A DNA stretch of 10,709 bases, taken from NCBI GenBank assembly GCA_028290245.1, contig JAQGKG010000207.1, forward strand, positions 1-10,709, in the 5' to 3' direction. The DNA is from Devosia sp. (lineage in GTDB: Bacteria; Pseudomonadota; Alphaproteobacteria; Rhizobiales; Devosiaceae). Under the pieces are notes generated by a model. That model searched no databases, was not told the DNA's origin, and saw only the letters and a list, made by a program, of their open reading frames with translations. Each line of letters starts with the position of its first letter. The first letter of the stretch is position 1. A program made the position numbers and the translations under genes. Below, piece after piece: positions 1-6,898 of the stretch.

Positions 1-1
1 T

Positions 2-346
2 CTGGGCGTGGTGGCGGAAGTCGCCCATGATGTGGTGGTGATGTATGGTGGGCGGGTTGTCGAGCAGGCGCCGGTGAATGACCTTTTCGCCCACCAGACC
101 CACCCCTACACAAAAGGCCTACTTGCCTGCACTCCGGATGCCACACGCGATTTGGGTACCGACGGCGTGCGGCGTTCCCTCTATTCCATCCCCGGATCGG
201 TGCCTTCCATAACCAATCTGCCGCCCGGCTGCGCCTTCGAGCCGCGTTGCGCCATGGCGATCAATTCGTGCCGCGAAACCCATCCCGCTCTGCTCCCCGC
301 AGGGCCGGAAACCTATTCCCGATGCATACGGAGGGCAGAGCTATGA
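2..346 (+). CDS. Dipeptide/oligopeptide ABC transporter ATP-binding protein, DppD/OppD type (3' part only)
   Basis: This is the C-terminal portion of an ATPase that powers import of peptides or related amino compounds. The 5' end, including Walker A, signature and Walker B motifs, lies before the window. The frame is open from base 2 and reads LGVVAEVAHDVVVMYGGRVVE, the segment that follows the H-loop in this family. Next come HPYTKGLL and the oligo_HPY extension with its cysteine pattern (GCAFEPRCAMAINSC, then a last Cys in YSRCI). In some DppD proteins such cysteines bind an iron-sulfur cluster; that role is not shown here. The TGA stop overlaps the ATG of the next ATPase (ATGA), so the two are translationally coupled, as is usual for DppD-DppF pairs. 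The substrate cannot be read from this fragment. The family call is secure; the D-type assignment rests on its position before a DppF-like partner. Confidence 0.93.
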   Translation: MGVVAEVAHDVVVMYGGRVVEQAPVNDLFAHQTHPYTKGLLACTPDATRDLGTDGVRRSLYSIPGSVPSITNLPPGCAFEPRCAMAINSCRETHPALLPAGPETYSRCIRRAEL

Positions 347-1302
347 GCGATGTCCTGCTGAGCATTCAGGGTCTGACCAAGCATTTTACCGGCCGCAACG
401 GCCGAACGGTTTACGCTGTCGAGAACGTGACCTTCGATATCCGCAAGGGGACCACGGTCGGCCTTGTGGGCGAATCTGGCTCCGGCAAGACCACCGCCGG
501 GCGCTCGATCCTGCGTTTCGTGGAGCCAAGCGGGGGCAAGGCGATCTTTGACGGCACCGATATTTTCGCGCTCAAGGCTGCGGAGATGCGACACTGGCGC
601 AAGCGTTTGCAGATCGTGTTCCAGGATCCCTATTCCAGCCTGAACCCGCGCATGCGGATCGACGCAATCATCGGAGAAGCCCTGGACACGCGTGGCTATC
701 CACGCGGCGCCAAGCGGCGCGAACGCGTCAGCGAACTGCTGACGCTTGTTGGGCTTCCGCCCGAGTATGCCCGGCGTTTCCCGCATGAATTCTCCGGTGG
801 CCAGCGACAGCGCATCGGTATCGCGCGGGCGCTGGCGGTAGAGCCAGAATTTATCGTGGCCGACGAGCCCGTATCTGCGCTCGACGTCTCAGTACAGGCG
901 CAAGTTCTCAACCTGTTGGGGAGCCTGCAACGGCAACTCGGGCTGACGATGCTGTTTATCGCCCATGATCTGAGCGTGGTCGAATATCTCTGCGACGACG
1001 TCGTGGTGATGTATCTCGGCCGGATCATGGAACGCGGCCCATCGCGGGAAGTCTATGCCCGGCCGCGGCATCCCTATACGCGTGCCCTGCTTGCCACTGC
1101 GCCCGTGCCCGACCCGACCCGCCGCCGAACCCACGTTCCCTTGCAGGGCGATATCCCATCGCCGCTGGACCCGCCGTCCGGCTGCGTTTTCCGCACCCGT
1201 TGCCCTTTGGCAATCGAAGCATGCGCTATGATCGTGCCACCGATGGACGATCTGGGCGGCGACCATCACGTGGCTTGTATCCGCCACGCCGAACTATCCT
1301 AG
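343..1302 (+). CDS. Dipeptide/oligopeptide ABC transporter ATP-binding protein, DppF/OppF type
   Basis: A complete 319-residue ABC ATPase, acting at the inner face of the cytoplasmic membrane as partner of the preceding DppD-type subunit. Walker A is GESGSGKT (residues 43-50), the Q-loop glutamine is near 94 (VFQDP), the signature SGGQR is at 151-155, Walker B (FIVADE) ends at E175, and the H-loop histidine is near 208 (FIAHD). The C-terminal oligo_HPY part has HPYTRALL and cysteines at about 281, 287, 294 and 312. The start at 343 was chosen over an in-frame upstream ATG at 247. It is preceded by GGAGGG with good spacing, overlaps the upstream stop as ATGA, and gives the normal family N-terminus (MSDVLLSIQGLTKHF). 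Length is typical and all catalytic motifs are intact. It is followed after 11 bp by the RidA gene, which ties transport to amine metabolism. Confidence 0.96.
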   Translation: MSDVLLSIQGLTKHFTGRNGRTVYAVENVTFDIRKGTTVGLVGESGSGKTTAGRSILRFVEPSGGKAIFDGTDIFALKAAEMRHWRKRLQIVFQDPYSSLNPRMRIDAIIGEALDTRGYPRGAKRRERVSELLTLVGLPPEYARRFPHEFSGGQRQRIGIARALAVEPEFIVADEPVSALDVSVQAQVLNLLGSLQRQLGLTMLFIAHDLSVVEYLCDDVVVMYLGRIMERGPSREVYARPRHPYTRALLATAPVPDPTRRRTHVPLQGDIPSPLDPPSGCVFRTRCPLAIEACAMIVPPMDDLGGDHHVACIRHAELS

Positions 1303-1313
1303 TGGAGTTACCG

Positions 1314-1805
1314 ATGACCATTTCCGAGCTTGCCGAACGGTCGGAAGCGACACCCTACGATCGTCTTGAGGCCTTGGGCATCGTCCTGCCAAACGCCCCG
1401 TCGCCGATCGCCAATTTCGTAACCCATGTCATCGAGGGCAAGTTGCTGTTTCTGTCCGGCCAGGGGCCCACTGAGGCAGGTGGAAAGCTTCATACCGGCA
1501 AGGTCGGGACCGATGTCGCCATCGCCGACGCCTATGCCCACGCTCGGCTGACCGGCATCAATCTGATCGCCGTCATGCATGCGGCCCTGGGCGATTTGGG
1601 GCGGGTCCGCCGCGTGGTCAAGATTTTGGGCATGGTCAATGCGGGCCCCGATTTCGGGGACCATCCAGCCGTGATCAACGGCTGCTCTGACCTGATGAAC
1701 GAAGTGTTCGGGGCGCGAGGCGTCCACGCGAGGTCTGCCGTGGGCTTTGCATCCCTGCCCAACCAGATCACCGTCGAAATCGAAGCAATCGTGGCATTCG
1801 ACTGA
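1314..1805 (+). CDS. RidA/YjgF/YER057c/UK114-family protein (probable enamine/imine deaminase)
   Basis: A 163-residue cytosolic protein of the Rid superfamily. RidA proteins hydrolyse reactive enamine/imine intermediates, such as 2-aminoacrylate, that PLP enzymes release. The C-terminal half carries the hallmark pattern: HARSAVGFASLP, in which R140 aligns with the catalytic arginine of RidA, followed by VEIEAIVAFD at the C-terminus. Earlier signatures are FLSGQGP (about 47-52) and LGDLGRVRRVVKILGMV. It is about 30 residues longer than E. coli RidA because of an N-terminal extension (PYDRLEALGIVLPNAPSP), a feature of the longer YjgF-like subgroup. The ATG at 1314 has GGAG six bases upstream; the open frame reaches back to 1200, but that part is a shadow of the ATPase gene. 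It sits directly before a PLP enzyme, so that enzyme is the likely source of its substrate. The family is certain; the substrate is inferred. Confidence 0.93.
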   Translation: MTISELAERSEATPYDRLEALGIVLPNAPSPIANFVTHVIEGKLLFLSGQGPTEAGGKLHTGKVGTDVAIADAYAHARLTGINLIAVMHAALGDLGRVRRVVKILGMVNAGPDFGDHPAVINGCSDLMNEVFGARGVHARSAVGFASLPNQITVEIEAIVAFD

Positions 1806-1816
1806 GGAGCCGTGAC

Positions 1817-3034
1817 GTGAACGAGGTAAAAGCCAACATGACCCAGGATATCCGCGCGCAGTACGGCCTTCGGCCCGTCATCAACGTCTCCGGCACGATG
1901 ACATCGCTTGGCGCATCTATCGTGGTACCCGCGGCGGTCGATGCCATAACGCGTGTGCTGCCGCAATTCGTCGAGATGAGCTACCTGCACAAGCTCGCCA
2001 GCAAAACGATCGCAGAGCTCACCGGGGCCGAAGCTGGGTTCGTAACCGCGTCCTGTTCTGCGGGGATCACCCTAGCGGTAGCTGCGGCGATTACCGGGAG
2101 TAACCTGCTCGCCATCGAGCGCCTGCCAGATACGGGCGGTCTCAGGAACGAAGTGCTGATCCAGGCTGGGCACATGGTCGGCTATGGCGCACCGGTCGAG
2201 CAGGCCATAAGGCTGGCGGGTGGCAAGATCGTTCCCGTCGGACAGGCCACCAAGGCAAGTGCTTACCAGCTGGAACTCTCGATCAACGAGCGTACCGCTG
2301 CGGCGGTCTACGTGGTGTCCCACCATGTCGTCGATCACGGCCAGATACCTCTACGCACCTTCGCCGAAATTTGTCGGGCCAGGGGCGTCAAGGTCATAGT
2401 CGATGCCGCTTCGGAATACGACCTCCGCAAATTCCTTGAGGAAGGAGCCGATGTAGCCCTCTATTCTGGCCATAAATTCCTCGGCGGGCCGACATCGGGC
2501 ATCTGTGCCGGCGAGAAGGCTTTCATCCGCGACATCTACCTGCAGAACCGCGGAATCGGGCGTGGCATGAAGGTGGGTAAGGAGAGCATAATCGGCGTCA
2601 TCGCGGCGCTGGAAGCGTGGAAGAATCGAGATCATGCCGGCATTCGGGCCCGGGAGCAGTCCGCACTCGATTTGTGGGCTGAAACGCTGGCCGATTTGCC
2701 GGGCATAAACGCGGTCATTGTTCCCGATCCAACCGATAATCCGCTCGATCGTCTGAAAGTCAGCGTCGACCCGGAAGAGGCCCGCATCACCGTGTGGGAC
2801 CTAGCAGTGGCCCTCGCAGCAGGCGACAGGCCAGTTATCGTGCGCGACCATGAGGTCGAGCACGGCCACTTCTATCTAGACCCCTGCAATCTACAGCCCG
2901 GCGAGGAACATATCGTCGCCGATCGGCTGATCGAGGAGTTGAACCGCGCGCAGCAGTCGAACGAGATCATTTCCAGCGATCTGCGGCTGCGCCTGCTTGA
3001 GGGTGAAGCCGCGATATTGAATTGGCTGGATTGA
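1817..3034 (+). CDS. SelA-related PLP-dependent enzyme (fold type I; putative ammonia-lyase/aminotransferase-like)
   Basis: A 405-residue fold-type-I PLP enzyme of the group related to L-seryl-tRNA(Sec) selenium transferase, which also includes D-glucosaminate-6-phosphate ammonia-lyase (DgaE). It is very unlikely to be true SelA, being shorter and set in a transporter operon. The N-terminus YGLRPVINVSGTMTSLGA is typical of this group. ASCSAGI (about 78-84) is the expected cofactor phosphate-binding turn. VDAASE places the pyridine-N aspartate at D196, and SGHKFLGGP places the Schiff-base lysine at K220. GRGMKVGKE follows. Both catalytic residues are present, so it should be active. The GTG at 1817 is preceded by GAGGAG at 1804-1809; an in-frame ATG at 1838 is the alternative start. 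It lies 11 bp after the RidA gene and 8 bp before the IclR gene. An amine-eliminating reaction is inferred from family and context; the substrate is not readable. Confidence 0.9.
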   Translation: MNEVKANMTQDIRAQYGLRPVINVSGTMTSLGASIVVPAAVDAITRVLPQFVEMSYLHKLASKTIAELTGAEAGFVTASCSAGITLAVAAAITGSNLLAIERLPDTGGLRNEVLIQAGHMVGYGAPVEQAIRLAGGKIVPVGQATKASAYQLELSINERTAAAVYVVSHHVVDHGQIPLRTFAEICRARGVKVIVDAASEYDLRKFLEEGADVALYSGHKFLGGPTSGICAGEKAFIRDIYLQNRGIGRGMKVGKESIIGVIAALEAWKNRDHAGIRAREQSALDLWAETLADLPGINAVIVPDPTDNPLDRLKVSVDPEEARITVWDLAVALAAGDRPVIVRDHEVEHGHFYLDPCNLQPGEEHIVADRLIEELNRAQQSNEIISSDLRLRLLEGEAAILNWLD

Positions 3035-3042
3035 GGGGCTAG

Positions 3043-3873
3043 ATGGGAGCAACGCCGCACCGAGCGGCCGGAGCACGTCCTGTGGACGAGATCACAAAAG
3101 TTGAACCGGCCAGACGCTCGCGCGCCAATGGCATCGATCGCGCATTGCAAATCTTCGACTACCTGCAGCGCGTCGAACAGGCGGCCACAGCTTATGAAAT
3201 CGCTCGCGGCGTCGGTGCGCCGTTGTCGACCATCTATTCTATTATCGACGATCTGGTGGAAAAAGACCTGCTGAACCGCGACGGCAAGGGGCTGATCTGG
3301 CTGGGACCGCGCCTCTACCACTACGGGCTGAGCTATGCGCGCAGTCTCGATCTGCTGAGTGCCGCCACTCACGAGATGCATGAACTGGCCCGTCTGTCCG
3401 GGGAGACCGTGCAGATCTGTGGCCGCGACCAGGACACCATGGTCGTTCTGGCCATGGAGGAAGGCAGCGGCCAGTTTCACGTCACCTCCCGCGTCGGCTC
3501 GCGCTCGCCGCTGAACTGGACCGCTTCCGGGCGCCTTCTCGTGGGCCATCTGCCGGACGATGTCCTGCACGAAATCTTTACCCGCTCCGCTCGGGTTTCG
3601 CCTACCGGTCGAGCCGAAACTGATCCGCTGGTGCTTATAGCAAGCGCGCATGAGGCTCTTGAGCAAGGGCTGTCCATCCAGGCCGGAGAGTCCGATTTTG
3701 CCGTGGCCTGCATCGCAGCGCCGATCCGCGACACAAAAGGCGTATGCCATGCCACCATGTCGATCGTGGTGCCGGAGCCGAAGATCAGGCAGCAAGAACC
3801 AAACTTAGTTGATCTGGTCAAAGCAAGCGCAACGCGTGTAGAGAGCCGGCTCGGCTGGCGAACGAGGCTCTGA
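3043..3873 (+). CDS. IclR-family transcriptional regulator
   Basis: A 276-residue DNA-binding regulator. A disordered, basic N-terminus (about 1-28) leads into the winged helix-turn-helix: NGIDRALQIFDYL, then the recognition region GVGAPLSTIYSIIDDLVEKDLL (to about residue 78) and a short wing. The remainder is the IclR effector domain, with ETVQICGRDQDTMVVL, the conserved region around SPLNWTASGRLL (about 155-166), and GESDFAVACIAAPIRD (about 215-230). It is slightly longer than typical IclR proteins (about 250-270 residues) because of the N-terminal tail. The ATG at 3043 follows GAGGGG by a short spacer. It is the last gene of the operon and is probably cotranscribed with it, which suggests local control of the transporter and PLP/RidA genes in response to the substrate or a product. 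Whether it represses or activates is not visible. Confidence 0.94.
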   Translation: MGATPHRAAGARPVDEITKVEPARRSRANGIDRALQIFDYLQRVEQAATAYEIARGVGAPLSTIYSIIDDLVEKDLLNRDGKGLIWLGPRLYHYGLSYARSLDLLSAATHEMHELARLSGETVQICGRDQDTMVVLAMEEGSGQFHVTSRVGSRSPLNWTASGRLLVGHLPDDVLHEIFTRSARVSPTGRAETDPLVLIASAHEALEQGLSIQAGESDFAVACIAAPIRDTKGVCHATMSIVVPEPKIRQQEPNLVDLVKASATRVESRLGWRTRL

Positions 3874-4053
3874 CCCTCTCCCGAACAGCTCTATGGAAAC
3901 GACTTACAATTCTGCTTCTCCGGAAGGCTACTCACCCGAAAGTGGACGGCCCGCAGTCGACCCCACCTCAGACTTCCCGCAACCTCTGCTCAGTTCCGAA
4001 AACAGCCATCCGTGCCCCATTTGCCGCATCGACGAACGGGAGTCGCAACATAA

Positions 4054-4093
4054 GCTCTTGCGCTCTTGCGCTCTTGCGCTCTTGCGCTCTTGC
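4054..4093. repeat. Tandem repeat, 5 perfect copies of the 8-bp unit GCTCTTGC
   Basis: Five uninterrupted, identical copies of GCTCTTGC occupy 40 bp. The run starts after TAA at 4051-4053 and ends before TGAATTG. The copies have no spacers, so this is a simple-sequence (microsatellite-type) repeat and not a CRISPR array. It lies between genes, about 180 bp downstream of the IclR stop. Because the unit is not a multiple of three, any reading frame through it would change with copy number, but no supported gene crosses it. Such arrays commonly vary by strand slippage. Confidence 0.97.
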
Positions 4094-4262
4094 TGAATTG
4101 CGCGAAGGACGCCTTCTGAGTTTCAATTTCAGCTAAGACCTGGCTTCGCACGCTAAGTAGCATAGCCGCTGTCGATCGTCGAAATCATCGTTCCATCGCC
4201 AGCTACGCGTCGTTTATCTGGGCGGCCAGATTCCTGCGGATTTTGTAGAGTCCGACATCGCA

Positions 4263-4391
4263 ATGGGAAAATCGATGCAGCGCAGCAGGTTCGACGAAGA
4301 TCAGATCGTTTCGACATTAAACGAGCAGGAGGCCGCTTGGACTTTCCTCCAGAAGGCGCTTCGGTATTTCGTCCAGCCAATTCGGCTATGA
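4263..4391 (+). mobile_element. Truncated IS3-family transposase orfA remnant
   Basis: From the ATG at 4263 the frame reads MGKSMQRSRFDEDQIVSTLN and continues with EQEA. This matches the usual start of IS3-family OrfA proteins (RSRF-(T/S)-EEQI-x(3)-L-KEQEAG), the first helix of the transposase DNA-binding domain. The match ends around residue 25 (about base 4337); the frame then continues with unrelated sequence (WTFLQKALRYF...) and stops at 4389-4391. The rest of orfA, the frameshift window and orfB are absent. I could not identify terminal inverted repeats or a target duplication. The similarity is short but specific in wording and position, so I call it a fossil of an insertion element that was cut by deletion. 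Confidence 0.62.
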
Positions 4392-4438
4392 CGTGCGAGA
4401 TTGGGCTGGTACGTAACATCAGCTAGGAGTAGCCGACC

Positions 4439-5944
4439 ATGTTCATCGGAAATCGGCTGCGCCGAATGCTTGCCGGAGGCACCGGTTCCGACCCGAAGTC
4501 GGCCCCCTATAGCCGCAATGAGCAAGTCATACTTGCAGCCATTTTTGTTGTTGCCCTTGCCATCCGCGTTGCCGCTGCTGTGTGGTATCCATCGGTTCAT
4601 CACCCCGACGAAACCTTTCAATATTGGGAACAAGGGCATCGCCTAGCCTTCGGTTTTGGCATTGTCCCCTGGGAATATCGCATGGGCATCCGGTCCTATT
4701 TCATTCCCTCCATCTTAGCGGGTGTCATGAAAGTCGTTGCGGCGTTTGGTGGCGGGCCGGGCGCCTGGACACCAGCCGTACAGGTGCTGCTTTCGGCGAT
4801 TTCATTATCTATTGTGGCCACCGCCTTTGAGTGGGGCAGGCGAGCCGGTGGCACGAGCGCGGCGGTGCTGGCTGCAGTGCTCGCGACGACCTGGTTCGAA
4901 GTCGTCTACTTCGCTGCCAAACCTCTGACGGAGTCAATCGCCACCAGTTTGCTGTTTCCTGCCGCTTATATGCTGTGCCTGCGACACTCATCGAGGATGT
5001 TATTGGTATGGGGCGGCTTGCTTCTAGGGCTAGCTTTTGTGGTGCGCTTTCAGCTGGCGCCTGCGGTGCTTGTGATTACGCTCTGGTGCATCCTCGTCCA
5101 CGGCTGGCGATGCAGCATTCTGGCAGTAATTGCCACCCCCGCCGTGATCCTGACCGGCGGGCTTTTGGACTGGGTAACGCTCGGGTCACCCTTTCAGTCA
5201 GTTTGGCTCAATTTCCTTGTCAACGCGGTGGAGGGGAAAGCGAGCAACTACGGAGTCCAACCTGCTCAATGGTTTTTACTCCACTTCTCTGCGCTTTGGG
5301 CCGGTGTCGGCGTAGTAATGCTGTTGCTGGCGTTTGTCGGGCTGACGCGGGCTCCGGTGCTGCTGGTCATCGCTGTTGTCATTGTGCTGGCGCACTCAGC
5401 AATTGGGCACAAGGAATACCGCTTTGTCTTCCCCGCCGTACCGTTTCTGCTAACCCTCGCGGCGATCGGCACGGCGCGACTTTTCGACCTGGCTGCGGCG
5501 ACCTACTCGCCTGGGCGCCGCATCGCTGGACTTGCCTTTATCGCGCTGTGCTTTGTCGCGACGTCGATCAATCTGGCAAACCAGCCAGCCTTTAAGGGGA
5601 ATTGGGTTAAGGGTTCAAACGGCCTTGCTGCTTTTGGCATCGCCGCTGGCATTAAGGCCACCTGCGGCATCGGCCTTGCAAGTTGGAGCTGGGTCGATAC
5701 CCCCGGCTATCGCGCATTGGGACGGGACGTGCCAATCTACCCGCTGATTTCCGAAGAACATGCCAGGGAGCTCGAACCCGCTTTTAACGTCGTCGTCACA
5801 CGCGGTGATCGATGGAAGAGCTTAGAGGATCGGTATGAAGAGGTGGCGTGCAGCGGAGATATCTGTGTCGCATTGCGCTCGGGCACGTGCAGCTCCATGC
5901 CTGCCCAGACAGTGAATCCATACCTCGTCCGAAAGGGCGAATGA
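4439..5944 (+). CDS. GT22-family mannosyltransferase-like membrane protein (GPI mannosyltransferase/Alg9-like)
   Basis: A 501-residue polytopic membrane protein with about ten or more hydrophobic segments, the first at about residues 29-49. Two motifs place it in the GT22 glycosyltransferase group, which uses lipid-linked sugars: HHPDETFQYWEQGHRLAFG (about 54-72) in the first outside loop, followed by PWEYRMGIRSYFIP, and HKEYRFVFP (about 324-332). D57 or E58 is the presumed catalytic acid. In eukaryotes these enzymes (PIG-B, PIG-M-type neighbours, ALG9/12) mannosylate GPI or N-glycan precursors; bacterial members presumably decorate an envelope glycolipid or glycan, acceptor unknown. The ATG at 4439 follows AGGAG at 4425-4429. 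The C-terminal 130 residues are mostly soluble and contain several cysteines. It stands alone, downstream of IS debris, with no other glycan genes in the window, so transfer is plausible. The family is fairly sure; donor and acceptor are not known. Confidence 0.85.
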   Translation: MFIGNRLRRMLAGGTGSDPKSAPYSRNEQVILAAIFVVALAIRVAAAVWYPSVHHPDETFQYWEQGHRLAFGFGIVPWEYRMGIRSYFIPSILAGVMKVVAAFGGGPGAWTPAVQVLLSAISLSIVATAFEWGRRAGGTSAAVLAAVLATTWFEVVYFAAKPLTESIATSLLFPAAYMLCLRHSSRMLLVWGGLLLGLAFVVRFQLAPAVLVITLWCILVHGWRCSILAVIATPAVILTGGLLDWVTLGSPFQSVWLNFLVNAVEGKASNYGVQPAQWFLLHFSALWAGVGVVMLLLAFVGLTRAPVLLVIAVVIVLAHSAIGHKEYRFVFPAVPFLLTLAAIGTARLFDLAAATYSPGRRIAGLAFIALCFVATSINLANQPAFKGNWVKGSNGLAAFGIAAGIKATCGIGLASWSWVDTPGYRALGRDVPIYPLISEEHARELEPAFNVVVTRGDRWKSLEDRYEEVACSGDICVALRSGTCSSMPAQTVNPYLVRKGE

Positions 5945-6161
5945 AGAGATGCGGTTTTTTTCGATTTCTTCAGCATGACCTCCGCTTCATTTTGTGCCGG
6001 AAAAGGAAGTTGGGCTCAGGAGCTTTTGAACTGATCTCATCGGTTAATCCCGGTAGTAAATTTACGCGGCTTGCAACGCTAGCTCAGTGACACTGGAAAT
6101 CCTCGAAGGAACATCCCGCTACTCAGTACATTGAAGGATGGTCATTGATCTGGAGGAAGAG

Positions 6162-6665
6162 ATGTTACGATTGGCTGCATTGGTTATTATCGCCTCGTCC
6201 ACGAGCATACTGCCGGCCGCGATGGCTCAGACCAATAGCGGATGGCAACCCTACCTTGATCGCACCTATGGTTTCTCGGCGGAGCTGCCGCTGGGTTCTT
6301 TCGAGGTCGTCGAAGCGGGAGGGACACCCGGAATAGCTCTTGCAGAAATCGAGGGCGAAGCCACCGTTAATCTTTACGGTGGGCCGGCTGCAGGCATGAC
6401 GCGGGAGGCCTTGGAAGACCAGCTTGAAACCGGTGCCAAGCTTGCCACCAACACCTATAAGGCCGGGGGTGACTCCTGGTTTGTCCTTTCCGGTTACTAT
6501 GATGGTGGCGATACGGAGGACACGATCTATTACACCAAGGTTATGTTCTCGCCCGATTACCAGACCTTCTCGGCTTTCGAGATCACTTTTCCGGCAGAGG
6601 AAAAGCCGCGCTTCGAAGCGTTAGTAGAGCATTTCGAAGACCATTTTACCCGGCCACGCGGTTAG
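6162..6665 (+). CDS. Secreted/periplasmic protein of unknown function
   Basis: A 167-residue protein with a clear Sec signal peptide: MLRLAALVIIASSTSILPAA, with likely cleavage at AMA|QT after residue 22. The mature part begins WQPYLDRTYGFSAELPLGSF and has alternating beta-type segments, GDSWFVLSGYYDG in the middle (about 103-115), and FEITFPAEEKPRFEALVEHFEDHF at the end. This layout resembles small periplasmic orphan proteins common in rhizobial genomes, in which a WFVLSG-like strand and a YPxxEKxxxDxIVxxIxxSF-like C-terminal helix recur. That is a recollection of pattern, not a verified match. The ATG at 6162 was chosen because GGAGGA lies at 6152-6157 and it starts exactly at the signal peptide; the longer in-frame start at 6138 would put acidic residues before it. 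It is preceded by a 217-bp gap with no clear promoter. Function unknown. Confidence 0.8.
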   Translation: MLRLAALVIIASSTSILPAAMAQTNSGWQPYLDRTYGFSAELPLGSFEVVEAGGTPGIALAEIEGEATVNLYGGPAAGMTREALEDQLETGAKLATNTYKAGGDSWFVLSGYYDGGDTEDTIYYTKVMFSPDYQTFSAFEITFPAEEKPRFEALVEHFEDHFTRPRG

Positions 6666-6859
6666 CAGAACTGACGGAATCAACCGCTCGCTGGGCAAAT
6701 TCATCCCTGAAGGTGTATGATTAGGGCGTGAGTGTCTAAAGTATTTGTTGCGGATAGGGTGTCAGCCGGCGTCCGAAGCGTGCCAGGCGTCGACAAAGTA
6801 GGAACTGCGTCTCCTTTAGAAGGGCCCAAGCACAAAAGCTGCCTGTCTGCTTCCCACCC

Positions 6860-6873
6860 ATTGTCGCGACAAT
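6860..6873. repeat. 14-bp perfect palindrome ATTGTCGCGACAAT
   Basis: The sequence ATTGTCGCGACAAT is its own reverse complement. It lies in the gap between the secreted-protein gene and the end of the MFS gene, which converge on this region. A further half-site ATTGTCGC occurs at 6910-6917, exactly 50 bp from the first, inside the last codons of the MFS frame. It could be a binding site for a dimeric regulator or a chance palindrome; no T-tract follows, so it does not look like a terminator. Confidence 0.5.
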
Positions 6874-6898
6874 CATTTCATAGACCACGGCGTCACCA

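Larger units (their letters stand above)
3874..4438. other. 565-bp gene-poor gap with tandem repeat and IS remnant
   Basis: No complete gene is supported here. The stretch contains an 8-bp unit repeated five times (4054-4093), a short hairpin-capable sequence GAAGG-ACG-CCTTC (4104-4116), and the start of an IS3-type orfA (4263-4391). Short open frames exist, for example 3893-4096 on +, but they lack a good ribosome binding site or recognisable domains and run into the repeat. The base composition is a little lower in GC than the flanking operon. I read it as a degraded insertion or recombination zone between the catabolic operon and the next gene. Confidence 0.6.

Noticed and set aside
247..342. 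Longer N-terminus for the DppF-type ATPase
   Set aside because: It would overlap the upstream ATPase gene by about 100 bp; the start at 343 has a good ribosome binding site, ATGA coupling and the family's normal first residues.
1200..1313. Longer N-terminus for the RidA-family protein
   Set aside because: This part is an alternate frame of the upstream ATPase gene; the ATG at 1314 has its own GGAG site.
4054..4093. CRISPR array
   Set aside because: The units are only 8 bp and directly abutting, with no spacers, and no cas genes are in the window.
3893..4096. Possible 67-residue + strand protein with one CPIC motif
   Set aside because: No ribosome binding site is visible, the C-terminus is translated from the 8-bp tandem repeat, and no domain is recognisable.
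4153..4419. Minus-strand 88-residue frame across the IS remnant
   Set aside because: No domain or ribosome binding site is recognisable; it lies opposite the orfA fragment and ends in unrelated sequence.
5945..5980. Terminator after the GT22 gene, based on a run of seven Ts
   Set aside because: There is no convincing GC-rich stem immediately before the T-run.
6078..6088. tRNA-like D-arm motif GCTAGCTCAGT
   Set aside because: No acceptor stem, anticodon arm or T-arm sequence can be found around it.
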